A stretch of 44,357 bases of DNA from JAABTH01 sp964492615 (GCA_964492615.1 CAZBKZ010000022.1:1-44357), one strand, 5' to 3'. Shown: positions 1 through 7,520, counted from the stretch's first letter. Notes: a model not told the origin generated them from the sequence alone. Translations and numbers: made by a program.

Positions 1-29
1 TCAATGGTTATATCCAGGGCAAAAGAATC

Positions 30-374
30 ATGGCCAGGGTTAATCTTGTAAACGTCTCTCCTATAAGACAATTACACTTTATAATATATATGTTTTGCAT
101 ACAAGACAAAAATATATTAAATGAGTTGAGGGGAATGGGGTTTGACTCACTGGATGTGATTCATTTGGGGCTCTACGGTAATAGCGAGCTTAAAACATGG
201 TTTGAAAAAGAATGTGCCGAGAGGGTAGCAACAAAATTGGATATGGCGATAAACAGCTTTCGGTTTAAAAAAATTAAAACTATCCCTTATGATCTTATTG
301 CTGAGCTGTGCCGGAAAATGGCAGTTGAGGACTATATCCGTTTTTATGAACAGTCTTTGCGAAAAACCAAATGA
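30..374 (+). CDS. DUF1801-like protein, probably truncated or decaying
   Basis: This 114-codon reading frame starts at ATG 30 without a convincing ribosome binding site. Its last 65 or so residues resemble the end of DUF1801-type proteins: a LGLYGNSELKTWF stretch, then KLDM, FRFKK, IPYDLI and a final EDYIRFYEQ. The usual KLDMGKSCIRFKK core is degraded here to KLDMAINSFRFKK, and the first 40 residues do not look like the normal start of the family. The family is usually about 130 to 145 residues long and its role is not well known. It lies next to two broken toxin-antitoxin genes, so I read it as a fragment under decay rather than a working gene. An intact short relative cannot be excluded. 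Confidence 0.4.
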   Translation: MARVNLVNVSPIRQLHFIIYMFCIQDKNILNELRGMGFDSLDVIHLGLYGNSELKTWFEKECAERVATKLDMAINSFRFKKIKTIPYDLIAELCRKMAVEDYIRFYEQSLRKTK

Positions 375-427
375 TGTTGGATCGGTGCTTTTTTGCCATC
401 AAAGCGGGGTCAATAAAACATTCCGGA

Positions 428-519
428 TCTATATGCACTGATACCGAGAGGTTTAAGAAATCCTCTTTGAGTATTTCGCCTGGATGAACTTCTGGTATTT
501 GATTGTCCTTTTTTCGCAC
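428..519 (-). pseudogene. higA: Broken HigA-type antitoxin, start of gene only
   Basis: Reading from a GTG at 519, the translation begins MRKKDNQIPEVHPGEILKED, which is the characteristic start of HigA (HTH antitoxin of HigB). Near position 450 the frame slips by one base. After that the other frame reads KPLGISAYR, the next conserved HigA stretch, and the match ends at about 428 before any of the helix-turn-helix. So the gene carries a one-base deletion and has lost at least two thirds of its length. It follows the end of a higB remnant by 8 bases, which is the normal higB-higA order. The open frame runs on to 295 but that part is unrelated and overlaps the DUF1801-like gene on the other strand. 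Confidence 0.7.
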
Positions 520-527
520 CCCCCAAA

Positions 528-599
528 TCAGTGGTAATCGACTGCTGCTACATTGTAAGCATCACCGTTGTGCCAGGTAAAACAAATTCTATACTGCTT
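528..599 (-). pseudogene. higB: Broken HigB-type toxin, last 23 codons
   Basis: The minus strand reads KQYRICFTW, then NGDAYNV and VDYH followed by a TGA stop at 528. This is the closing segment of RelE/HigB-superfamily toxins of the HigB type, mRNA endonucleases that cut at the ribosome. Upstream of the Lys codon (above 599) the same frame has stops and I cannot follow the toxin any further, so only the final 23 codons plus stop survive. It sits directly before the higA remnant. The system is therefore dead as a toxin-antitoxin pair. Confidence 0.65.
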
Positions 600-781
600 A
601 TTACAGCTACAAGTTCAGTGCTGGTGATTATTCTGAAAGCCCTTCGCTTATCGTTGCGCGGGTAGATTTGCTAGATGGCATTGTTCAATTCTTACAAATA
701 AAAAGCAGTGATAAAACCCACCGTTAACATATATACTGCCGGAATCCAAATGCCTCGAAAGCATAATTGCATAAAATAAAA
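600..781. other. Non-coding stretch between toxin-antitoxin remnants and vapC
   Basis: No reading frame of any length with recognisable content is present. It probably includes decayed upstream parts of higB, since the intact C-terminus ends at 599, but no residues can be aligned with confidence. A 48-codon open stretch on the plus strand (584 to 727) lacks a start codon and overlaps the higB remnant in antisense. Confidence 0.4.
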
Positions 782-1177
782 CTAAAATTCTAGAATCTCA
801 ACTTTGTTTTTAAGATTTTTATTAATCACCTGGAAATGTTTGTCCAGAGTACAGATTGAACATTGATTATTCCTGGCAGCTGAATAAATTATAAGATCAA
901 TAAAGGGGACAGTAATACCCTTACTTCTTAAATGCGATCCTGCTAGCCCAGCGTCAAGCCAGTCCTGATCCGCTATCTGTATTCTATTAATGCTCTCCAG
1001 GGCATAAGTGAATGACTCTTTTTCATTTTCGGTTTTCATGCCCTGAATTAACTCTGAAATGACAGGCCCAATAATATAAACTGAGTATTCTTCTCTACTA
1101 TGAATGAAATTGGCTACAGCTCTATTACCCTTAAAATATTCCACCCAGGCTGATGTATCAATTAATGTTTTCTTCAT
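782..1177 (-). CDS. vapC: VapC-type PIN-domain toxin
   Basis: The 131-residue product is a whole PIN-domain ribonuclease of the VapC type, normally a toxin that cleaves specific RNAs such as tRNA. The acidic metal-binding residues are where the family needs them: Asp7 in LIDTSAW, Glu42 in ISELIQG, Asp94 in FIDLIIYSAA and Asp112 in CTLDKHF. The length is typical. Its ATG overlaps the stop of the vapB gene by 4 bases (ATGA), so translation is coupled and toxin is made only with antitoxin. Unlike the higBA remnant next door, nothing is missing, so this pair is likely active. The RNA target cannot be told from sequence. Confidence 0.92.
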   Translation of the reverse strand: MKKTLIDTSAWVEYFKGNRAVANFIHSREEYSVYIIGPVISELIQGMKTENEKESFTYALESINRIQIADQDWLDAGLAGSHLRSKGITVPFIDLIIYSAARNNQCSICTLDKHFQVINKNLKNKVEILEF

Positions 1178-1374
1178 CGTTCAAAATTCCTCTGCTGCCT
1201 CATTGCCTTCTCGTCAAATTCAACTTTTCCGACAAGCGCTTTAAGCTGTTCCATTTTTTTCATCTGTAAAGCGTCACGTAAGGCATATTCAATCGATTTC
1301 GACCTTGATTCGGCCTTATAGATTGCCTCGGCTTCCTTAATCAATTGATCATCAATATTTATTGTTGTTCGCAC
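1174..1374 (-). CDS. vapB: VapB-type ribbon-helix-helix antitoxin
   Basis: This 66-residue protein begins MRTTINIDDQLIKEAEAI, the N-terminal strand and first helix of a ribbon-helix-helix DNA-binding fold found in VapB antitoxins (DUF2191-like). The charged C-terminal tail (EFDEKAMRQQRNFER) is the part that normally plugs the VapC active site. I take the GTG at 1374 as start because a GAGGTG ribosome binding site lies 7 bases before it; an ATG at 1381 is out of frame. The antitoxin should repress its own promoter, and a perfect inverted repeat overlaps the -10 box just upstream. Confidence 0.88.
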   Translation of the reverse strand: MRTTINIDDQLIKEAEAIYKAESRSKSIEYALRDALQMKKMEQLKALVGKVEFDEKAMRQQRNFER

Positions 1375-1402
1375 CTTGCATCACCTCAGTATTCATTAAT
1401 GA

Positions 1403-1439
1403 GCATATAGATTATATGCATTATCTTGCATCATGTCAA
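1403..1439 (-). promoter_or_regulatory. vapBC promoter and operator
   Basis: On the minus strand a perfect TTGACA (1439-1434) is followed after 17 bases by a perfect TATAAT (1416-1411). A perfect inverted repeat, GCATATA-N3-TATATGC (1403-1419), overlaps the -10 box and the expected transcription start. This is the usual arrangement for a ribbon-helix-helix antitoxin that represses its own operon. Confidence 0.85.
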
Positions 1440-1626
1440 TTGTTCTATCGGAGAATAACTGTTTCACAGAGAGAACCCCGGGCTGAAGAATAATAAGCTT
1501 TACGCAGAGATTCAACAGCTCAGGGTAATCCGCAATAGCCAATAAAGGAAACCAGCTGTTTAGGCGGAAACTTATACATGTAAATTCGATAATAGATACT
1601 GGATACTAACTGAAAGGAAAAGTGAC

Positions 1627-2670
1627 ATGAATCTTGACAAACTACTGGCCCGCCGACTGCCAGATCCGCTGTTGCGGATGGCGGTAAAATTAATTCTAAA
1701 CCGTAAAGCCGAACAGCAGGTTATTAATGATATTGAAGAGCGCCAGGTCTTTATTTCCTCCTTTGTTGAAGGTTTAAAAGAGCAGGAAATTGCTGTATTT
1801 ACTGACGATGCAAATGCCCAGCATTACGAACTGCCGCCTCAGTTTTTTAAAATGGTTCTGGGGAAAATGCTTAAATACAGCTGTGGTTACTGGCCGGATT
1901 CACTTTCTCCAAGGCAGGCTGCCAATTATCTTGACTGTTCTGAGGAAGAAATGCTGGCCCTGACCTGCAGCCGGGCTGAAATAGCCAATGGCCTAAAAAT
2001 TCTCGACCTGGGCTGCGGGTGGGGCGCTGCCTCTTTGTATATGGCCCGTGAATATAGCGGTGCGGAGATTACGGCGGTATCAAACTCGACTTCACAGATT
2101 GAATATATTAAGGGGGAGGCCAAACGGCTCGGCTTCAGCAACCTCACTGCTTTAAAGGCTGATATTAACGAGCTTGAAATGCCGCTCAAGTTTGATCGAA
2201 TAGTAACCGTGGAAATGTTTGAGCATATGCGCAATTATGAAGCACTGCTCAGCAAGGTGGGAAGTTTTATTAAACCGAGAGGGAAGCTGTTCATTCATAT
2301 ATTTACTCATCATACTTACCCATTTCTTTATGAAGACCGAACCGGTAATGATTGGATGGCCAGGCACTTTTTCACCGGGGGCACTATGCCCAGCAAAGAT
2401 TTACTTCACCACTTTCTTGATCATTTTAGCCTGGAAAAACAGTGGGCTGTGTCTGGAACTCATTACCGCTACACTCTTGAAGCGTGGCTGCAAAACATGG
2501 ATCGACAGAGGGAGGAGATATATCCTCTTTTTGTTGAAACTTACGGGGCCGAGCAGGCTGAAAAATGGTGGAACTACTGGCGCCTGTTCTTTATATCCTG
2601 TGCTGAATTCTTTGGTTTCAGAGGTGGTAATGAATGGTTTATCAGCCATTACCTGCTGTCGAAAAGGTAG
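1627..2670 (+). CDS. CFA-synthase-like SAM-dependent methyltransferase
   Basis: The 347-residue protein belongs to the cyclopropane-fatty-acyl-phospholipid synthase-like methyltransferases, nearest in motif layout to the coclaurine N-methyltransferase-like branch. Visible signatures are HYELPPQFF (66-74), KYSCGYW (83-89), the S-adenosylmethionine-binding LDLGCGWG (126-133), VEMFEHM (195-201), and the family's closing pattern of a Trp/Phe-rich helix ending NEWFISHYL. There is no signal peptide, so it should act in the cytosol, perhaps at the membrane surface. The substrate (lipid, amine or other) is unknown. ATG 1627 is preceded by AAAGGA. It stands alone, converging on the diguanylate cyclase gene with a 55-base gap. 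Confidence 0.85.
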   Translation: MNLDKLLARRLPDPLLRMAVKLILNRKAEQQVINDIEERQVFISSFVEGLKEQEIAVFTDDANAQHYELPPQFFKMVLGKMLKYSCGYWPDSLSPRQAANYLDCSEEEMLALTCSRAEIANGLKILDLGCGWGAASLYMAREYSGAEITAVSNSTSQIEYIKGEAKRLGFSNLTALKADINELEMPLKFDRIVTVEMFEHMRNYEALLSKVGSFIKPRGKLFIHIFTHHTYPFLYEDRTGNDWMARHFFTGGTMPSKDLLHHFLDHFSLEKQWAVSGTHYRYTLEAWLQNMDRQREEIYPLFVETYGAEQAEKWWNYWRLFFISCAEFFGFRGGNEWFISHYLLSKR

Positions 2671-2725
2671 CCGGGGGAAAAAGTTTCTACAATGAAAAGC
2701 TGCTGAAGTGGTTTTTTTTTGCCGG

Positions 2726-4210
2726 TCAGTCGGCAATTACCACCCGGTTGCGGCCTGTTTCTTTAGCTTTATAGAGGGCCTTATCGGCAGCAGCAATCAT
2801 TTTTTCTGCCGGCATCTCTGTTGTTGGAACCTGGCTGACTACGCCGATGCTCATGGTAACGTATTTGCTGACGGCAGAATCATCATGGGCTATCTTCAAC
2901 CCTTCAATCTCTTTTCTTATGTTTTCTGCTATTATAACAGCGTTTGTTTCTTTAACTTCCGGAAGAATTAAAACAAACTCTTCTCCACCGAAGCGGGCAG
3001 CCAGATCTCCGCTTCTCCGGCAGTAGTTGGCTAGAACAGCCGCTACAGCTTTGAGACAGTCGTCCCCAGCCTGATGCCCGTACCGATCGTTGAAGTGTTT
3101 AAAAAAGTCAATATCAAACATCATAACGGTAAGCGGCTTTTCATTCCGCTGCATGCGTCGCCATTCTTCTCTCAACTGTTCGTCCAGCCTGCGCCGGTTG
3201 GCAAGCCTGGTTAGGTCATCGGTGTCAGATAAATCTTTAATTAATTGGTAATGGTGGGCATTTTCAATAGCCAGGGCGCAGATGTTAATAACTCTATCAG
3301 CTAATTTTTTGTATTGATCCAAAAATTGGGGTTGATTAACTTTAATAATTTCCAGGTAACCCAGTAAACCGCTGTTGCCCGTTATCTGTATGGTAAAACT
3401 ATCTGTTGTTTCTTCCTGTTTAAGATGCCCTGCTTCTTTTTTATCATTAGCAGGCCGGTATTTAACTATTTGCGGGGCAAGAAGCATAGTAAATATTTCC
3501 TTAATTTTTTCAATTACAGCCCCTTCTTCCCTGATCCGGGCCAGCTGATCGAGAAGATCTAGGGTCATGGCAAAGTCAGCAAGTCCTCTCTGTATTTTAG
3601 TGGTATTAACTTGTTCTGTGGCGAAGTTGCTTGTATTTCGCGTTTTTAATAGTTTATTGGTTAATAGCAGTTTAAGATATTCCAAGCCTACCTTAAGCGA
3701 TTTAAAAGGGAGATTGACGTAATCGGCAAATTGAGCCAGCTTCTTTTCAGCTGAAGAATCAACTCCAGTATCAAGCAGCAAAATTGCCCTGCTTGTATCT
3801 TTGAAAAATTGTATGGCCTGGGGTTGATCAAATCCCCACCCTGCAAGAGTATCAGGCCAGGAAGCAAGCCAGCCTGGTGTAACTAAAAAGTAGCCCTGCT
3901 CAATGTAATACCCGGCAAGGTCTGGATTGGTTAGCAGATGATAACATTGTCTAGTATCATTGCTGCAGTTACAACCTATTATAGTCTGCTCTTTTGATAA
4001 TCCGTTTATGCTTCCGCAGCTGATTATATGAAGCTGCTGGTAATTATCGAGGTTAGGTATGGATTCGCGAAGTCTGGACCATTCTATTGGTGGCAGTCCA
4101 CAGCGGTTGGGGAAATAGGCAATGTCTAATTCGCTGAAGCTTTCTTTAAGATTGAGGCTTTCCAGTTCGCGGCGATAATTATTACAGAAGACAATTAACT
4201 GTTTATCCAT
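2726..4210 (-). CDS. DUF1638-like domain fused to a GGDEF diguanylate cyclase
   Basis: The 494-residue product has three parts. Residues 1 to about 185 resemble DUF1638, a Cys-containing domain often encoded beside corrinoid methyltransferases (note ISCGSING, a NCSND/QCYHLL region and YFLVTPGWL). Residues about 200 to 320 look like a GAF-type or helical linker. Residues about 325 to 490 form a GGDEF domain, which makes cyclic-di-GMP from two GTP. The catalytic GGEEF is at 408-412, the metal-binding MMFDIDFF at 363-370, and an RSGD inhibitory I-site at 399-402, the right 5 residues ahead of GGEEF. It is therefore predicted active and product-inhibited. Its ATG overlaps the upstream methyltransferase gene by 8 bases. 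I infer that the N-terminal domain senses something in the methyl-transfer pathway. The DUF1638 match is from pattern only. Confidence 0.82.
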   Translation of the reverse strand: MDKQLIVFCNNYRRELESLNLKESFSELDIAYFPNRCGLPPIEWSRLRESIPNLDNYQQLHIISCGSINGLSKEQTIIGCNCSNDTRQCYHLLTNPDLAGYYIEQGYFLVTPGWLASWPDTLAGWGFDQPQAIQFFKDTSRAILLLDTGVDSSAEKKLAQFADYVNLPFKSLKVGLEYLKLLLTNKLLKTRNTSNFATEQVNTTKIQRGLADFAMTLDLLDQLARIREEGAVIEKIKEIFTMLLAPQIVKYRPANDKKEAGHLKQEETTDSFTIQITGNSGLLGYLEIIKVNQPQFLDQYKKLADRVINICALAIENAHHYQLIKDLSDTDDLTRLANRRRLDEQLREEWRRMQRNEKPLTVMMFDIDFFKHFNDRYGHQAGDDCLKAVAAVLANYCRRSGDLAARFGGEEFVLILPEVKETNAVIIAENIRKEIEGLKIAHDDSAVSKYVTMSIGVVSQVPTTEMPAEKMIAAADKALYKAKETGRNRVVIAD

Positions 4211-5264
4211 TGCAATTCACCGTAGTTTCTATTGGGTACTGACCATAGGTGCGAACTGCATCTGCTATTGCAAATAGCACTTCGTCAGGAACCTGGTATG
4301 GTATTTCACCATGGTTGTCTGAAAGTATAAATCCGCCCCCCGCGGCAGCACTAATAATTGCATCTTTAACCTTTTCAGTTGCTTCCTGTCGATTCCAGTG
4401 AATCATTTCCAGGCCGTTCAGATTGCCGATTATAGTTAGTTTGCCACAGCCGGCTTGTTTTAATTTACCGATATCTTCGGCCGAGCTTACGCCAACCGCA
4501 CCGGTGCCGGTTTCTGCCAGATCATTTAAAATTGGCATGGCCAGGCCTGAAGCCATGTGTGTTGCTGTGGGGCCCTTGATTTTATTGATGGTGTTTTTTG
4601 CTACATGAAACCCTGTTTTCAGGTATAGCTCCCTTGGAATAATGGTTGGTGAAGAGACTGGGTCGAAATAGCAGATAGCTGTTGCTCCTGCAGCAAGCTG
4701 GGCATTGGCCCAGGCAATACAAAATTGCTGATTAACTTCCATCAATAGATTAAAAAGTTTTGGTTCTTGATAAATTAATTCAAAGTATGCTTCAAAACCG
4801 AGCTGCATTACCGGAACTGAAAATGGTGAAAGTGCAACTCCAAGTACCGGAACCTGACCATTGGCTTTTTCATGCAGTAAACCTATTGTTTTTAAAACTT
4901 CCTGTAAAATAGGTACACCAGCAATTGCAGGGGGCTTTAATTGTTTGATTTGGTTAAAACTTTTTATAAACGGTTCACCGGAATTTGGGGGTCCGTCTTT
5001 ATAATAAACCACTTCTCCGCCCCAGGCCTGTATTTCAACCGGGGCGTAGAAAAAACCAAAATAGCAGTCATGACCAAACTTCTCCAGTAACCTTGCCTGG
5101 CCTTCTACTACATTTTCTGCTTTCGAATAATATTCACTAAGCTCCATGCCGAGCTCTTTTGCTCCGTGCATAGTTAACAGCAGGAAAAGAGGCACCCTGT
5201 CCGGTTCCTTGTGTCCTAACGTAGTCATTACTCTTTGCATGGAAGTCATATTACGCTCAACCAT
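4203..5264 (-). CDS. UroD/MtaA-family corrinoid methyltransferase-like protein
   Basis: The 353 residues have the uroporphyrinogen decarboxylase fold as used by MtaA/MtbA/CmuA-type enzymes that move methyl groups between corrinoid proteins and thiols. Evidence is the start RVMTTLGHKEPDRVPLF, the central EVNQQF...WANAQLAAGATAI region, and the end GNLNGL...GGGFILSDNHGEIPYQVP. In MtaA-like enzymes zinc is held by an HxC pair plus a later Cys. Here the first site reads THMASG (His236, no Cys) and the later site reads SDNHGE (His318, no Cys), so metal binding or acceptor differs. It overlaps the corrinoid protein gene by 8 bases upstream and the diguanylate cyclase gene by 8 bases downstream. It should work with that corrinoid protein. 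The methyl acceptor is unknown. Confidence 0.82.
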   Translation of the reverse strand: MVERNMTSMQRVMTTLGHKEPDRVPLFLLLTMHGAKELGMELSEYYSKAENVVEGQARLLEKFGHDCYFGFFYAPVEIQAWGGEVVYYKDGPPNSGEPFIKSFNQIKQLKPPAIAGVPILQEVLKTIGLLHEKANGQVPVLGVALSPFSVPVMQLGFEAYFELIYQEPKLFNLLMEVNQQFCIAWANAQLAAGATAICYFDPVSSPTIIPRELYLKTGFHVAKNTINKIKGPTATHMASGLAMPILNDLAETGTGAVGVSSAEDIGKLKQAGCGKLTIIGNLNGLEMIHWNRQEATEKVKDAIISAAAGGGFILSDNHGEIPYQVPDEVLFAIADAVRTYGQYPIETTVNCNG

Positions 5265-5895
5265 TATCAGGCTCCCCTTCCAGGTGGTTGATCAGATGCA
5301 GCGCATCTGATGCTGAATAGCCGACAGCATCTGCGCCAACTATTTGCCAGAGCTCATGGTCCAAGCGAAATGGAGCGCCTCCGACGATAACTTTGACTCT
5401 TGTTTGAGACGATTTTAAACCTTTTATAACATCCTTAACCTGTAAGGCTGAAGAGAGCATGAGAACGGATATCAGCAGCACTTCAATGCCATCTTCCCTG
5501 ACTTTCTCCACCAGTGTTTTTGTTTCAACTCTTCCATAATCGATTAGCTCAAATCCACTGGCTCTCAGTACTGCATAAACAATACGTTTGCCGAGCGCAT
5601 GATAATCGTTCAGCAGGGCTATAGCCGCTGTTGGTTTCTTTTTGCGCAAACCGCTCTCATCAGGCAGTACTTTTTCCAAAAGATCTTCACTGATTTTTCC
5701 ACTCATGTAAACCTGCGAGAGGGCATACTCACCGCTGTGCCAACCTTGACCGATATCATCAAGCACTTTAACCACTACCTGATCAATAAATGAAAAAACT
5801 GTGTTACTTTCAAGGTACTTGTCCATAATGGCTGCTGCGCTTGTCGAATCACTGGCAAGGAGTGCATTATGAAAACTGACTTTGGCTTCTGCCAT
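5257..5895 (-). CDS. Corrinoid (B12-binding) methyl-carrier protein
   Basis: This 212-residue protein is a methionine-synthase-type cobalamin carrier like MtbC/MtaC. Residues 1 to about 85 form the helical cap (GQGWHSGEYALSQVYMSGK). The B12 domain follows with all three classical motifs: DYHALG at 97-102, where His99 would be the lower cobalt ligand, SVL at 143-145, and GG at 172-173, with normal spacing. It carries a methyl group on cobalt between partner methyltransferases. It is the first gene of a three-gene overlapping unit. AAAGGAGG lies about 13 bases before the ATG, rather long, but no better start is visible. No gene for the methyltransferase that would load it (MtaB, MttB or similar) is in the window. 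Confidence 0.9.
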   Translation of the reverse strand: MAEAKVSFHNALLASDSTSAAAIMDKYLESNTVFSFIDQVVVKVLDDIGQGWHSGEYALSQVYMSGKISEDLLEKVLPDESGLRKKKPTAAIALLNDYHALGKRIVYAVLRASGFELIDYGRVETKTLVEKVREDGIEVLLISVLMLSSALQVKDVIKGLKSSQTRVKVIVGGAPFRLDHELWQIVGADAVGYSASDALHLINHLEGEPDNG

Positions 5896-6005
5896 AGTTT
5901 TCGCTTTTTCCTCCTTTACAGGTTCTGGTTACTATAATAATACATTACATTTTAGTGAAAGAATAGTTTTAAGTTGCAAGAGGATAACCAAAAGTTCATA
6001 GAAAA

Positions 6006-6146
6006 TTACTCTTCAGCCTCAGCAAGCAACGATCTGTACTGGTCCGGATCTTTAACCCTGTTGTCGAGCACCTGAATAATAACCACTCCTATCTTTGCTT
6101 CCGGAAAGAGATCCCAGAATAGTGTTTCCGCGGTAAACTGTTTCAT
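6006..6146 (-). pseudogene. 46-codon stub of a B3/B4 tRNA-binding-domain protein
   Basis: An ATG at 6146 with a good GAGGT site 8 bases upstream opens a 46-codon frame starting MKQFTAETLFWDLFPEAKIG. That is the usual start of free-standing B3/B4-domain proteins, which resemble the editing domain of the phenylalanyl-tRNA synthetase beta chain and are normally 210 to 240 residues. The frame ends in AEAEE and TAA at 6006, and nothing in the next 100 bases continues the homology in any frame. The gene has therefore lost about four fifths of its length. It starts 27 bases after the nitroreductase stop, so it was probably the second gene of that operon. Confidence 0.6.
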
Positions 6147-6173
6147 GATCAATGACCTCTTACAGGTTATTTC

Positions 6174-7016
6174 TTACGACCAGGTGGCAATATACTGCAG
6201 GCCGGGATAGTCAGGGCTGTCCGGTTTGGCTCTCCACTGGCCGGGCAGCTTTTCTTCTTCAGCTACCAGGGCAAAGTGGCACATGGCGATCCCCATGTCA
6301 AGATACTGTATGCGAATTTTACCCAACATCCGGTTATATATTTTATTTTCCTGCAGGTAGAGGTGGTAACTGCCAATTTCATCTCTGATTATCCTCCAGG
6401 GCTGGCGGTTTGATGCTGAAGGGCCCAGGCGCACTGCTTCCAGGGGGGCGGAGTAGGGGCCGGCTTCTTCTTCGCCAAGCGCAGTTTTTCCGTCGGGGCC
6501 GAAGAAAAGTTCAGCCTGGGGCTTACGCCTCTGTGCCTTAACGGCGAGGCGGGTTAACTGATCAGAGTGGTTATATTCTTCTGCAGGGTAACCAACCGGG
6601 GTAATGGCCGGAAGCAGTTCACCCGGCTTTAGATCCATTTGCCTGGCAAAGGAGGCTCTTTTAAAAGTGCCGCCAAGCCAGCAGGTTCCCAGCCCAAGGC
6701 TGGTTGCCCTGAGGATAATCTTTTCCAGGCAGAAGCCTAAATCTTCCAGGGCTCCGGGTTTATCTTCAATGCTGCAGAGAATGTAGTGACGTGCCCCCTT
6801 GATAAAGCCGTAAGTGCCCAGGGAGCGCAGCTCTTTTTTGTCGAGGGGCTCGAGGTTAAGTATTTGATAACGCGGCCTGGTGCCGAAAGGGCCGCTGCCG
6901 GTATTCTCGATATAGTTTTCAAGGTCGTTCAGCATAGCTGTGTTGAGCAGACGATCGGAGTAGTTGCGGATTGATATTCTTTCCTGGATTGTTTTAAACG
7001 CTGCAAATTGTTCCAT
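6174..7016 (-). CDS. Nitroreductase-family flavoprotein (TM1586-like)
   Basis: The 280 residues match the duplicated nitroreductase fold of the TM1586-like group: the FMN-binding SIRNYSDR near residue 16, a central GLGTCWLGGTFKR segment, and a second FMN-type signature PSASNRQPWRII near 199-210. Members bind FMN and use NAD(P)H to reduce unknown substrates in the cytosol. A GGGGAGG ribosome site lies 10 bases before the ATG. It has its own likely promoter at 7103-7075 and is followed after 27 bases by a truncated B3/B4-domain gene. The natural substrate is not predictable. Confidence 0.85.
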   Translation of the reverse strand: MEQFAAFKTIQERISIRNYSDRLLNTAMLNDLENYIENTGSGPFGTRPRYQILNLEPLDKKELRSLGTYGFIKGARHYILCSIEDKPGALEDLGFCLEKIILRATSLGLGTCWLGGTFKRASFARQMDLKPGELLPAITPVGYPAEEYNHSDQLTRLAVKAQRRKPQAELFFGPDGKTALGEEEAGPYSAPLEAVRLGPSASNRQPWRIIRDEIGSYHLYLQENKIYNRMLGKIRIQYLDMGIAMCHFALVAEEEKLPGQWRAKPDSPDYPGLQYIATWS

Positions 7017-7074
7017 TGTTAATAAGCCTCCCCTGTTCTGTTGCGATAGCGTTATTTGTCCCGCTTTTGATTAA

Positions 7075-7103
7075 AGTTTAACAAAATTTATTTTGGGCAG
7101 CAA
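7075..7103 (-). promoter_or_regulatory. Candidate promoter of the nitroreductase gene
   Basis: The minus strand reads TTGCTG (7103-7098), 17 bases, then TAAACT (7080-7075), about 60 bases upstream of the nitroreductase start. The boxes are only moderate matches to the sigma-70-type consensus. Confidence 0.45.
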
Positions 7104-7201
7104 TTGTTTAGAAAAATATCAGATTTGGCTTTTTTGCAATTCAGAGTTAAACAGGATACTTCTATAATTTATTTCACCACCGTAAATATTGTTGATAAAG
7201 C

Positions 7202-7230
7202 TTGACTTCTTTTAGTTATGAATTTATACT
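7202..7230 (+). promoter_or_regulatory. Promoter of the riboswitch-controlled Mo/W transporter operon
   Basis: TTGACT (7202-7207), a 17-base spacer and TATACT (7225-7230) form a strong promoter. Transcription would begin near 7237, giving a leader of about 360 bases that contains a cofactor riboswitch and a terminator before the first gene. Confidence 0.7.
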
Positions 7231-7362
7231 AAAAACGAATAATGGGTAATTTCCCATAAAAAAGGCTTATTATCTATTTTAGTCTTTGTTTCAGCTGGCT
7301 GAACGAGATATAGATAGGATGTGGTTCGCAGGATAAGAATATATATTTAAAAATATGCAATT

Positions 7363-7457
7363 GCCTCCGAGTTTGTTTTCCTAAAGCTGTTGCTATGGAA
7401 ACAAGCCGATAGGGTAGCACGGGAAACGGTGTTGCCTCCCGGTAGTGGAAAGGAGAT
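7363..7457 (+). promoter_or_regulatory. Moco-type (molybdenum/tungsten cofactor) riboswitch
   Basis: The leader contains the marks I associate with the Moco RNA motif: CTCCGAG at 7365-7371, a hairpin with GGAAACAAG as its 3' side, GGGAAACGG, GCCTCCCGG (7434-7442) and GGAAAGGAG at the end, where CTCC (7365-7368) pairs with GGAG (7452-7455) as the closing helix. The motif is known to sense molybdenum cofactor, and a variant senses the tungsten cofactor. The downstream genes encode a molybdate/tungstate-type transporter and an intrinsic terminator follows, which fits. I cannot decide between Mo and W forms by eye. Confidence 0.75.
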
Positions 7458-7493
7458 GGTTATAAAAAGGTATCTATTTTACCTATGCTAGTA

Positions 7494-7520
7494 CGTCTTC
7501 TTTCAGAAGGCGTTTTTATT
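7494..7520 (+). terminator. Leader terminator (riboswitch expression platform)
   Basis: CGTCTTCT (7494-7501) and AGAAGGCG (7505-7512) form an 8-base-pair stem with one G-U pair and a three-base loop, followed by TTTTTATTT. It lies after the Moco-type aptamer and about 75 bases before the first gene, so it should stop transcription when cofactor is plentiful. Confidence 0.75.

Noticed and set aside
584..727. Plus-strand 48-codon open stretch as a small gene
   Set aside because: No start codon or ribosome site, and it overlaps the higB remnant in antisense.
2219..2695. 158-codon plus-strand frame overlapping the methyltransferase gene
   Set aside because: It overlaps a protein with clear methyltransferase motifs in the main frame and itself shows no family features.
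2719..2736. Hairpin TTGCCG-N6-CGGCAA next to a run of nine T, as a terminator between the converging genes
   Set aside because: The T-run comes before the stem on the plus strand and would be an A-run after it on the minus strand, so it fits a terminator in neither direction.
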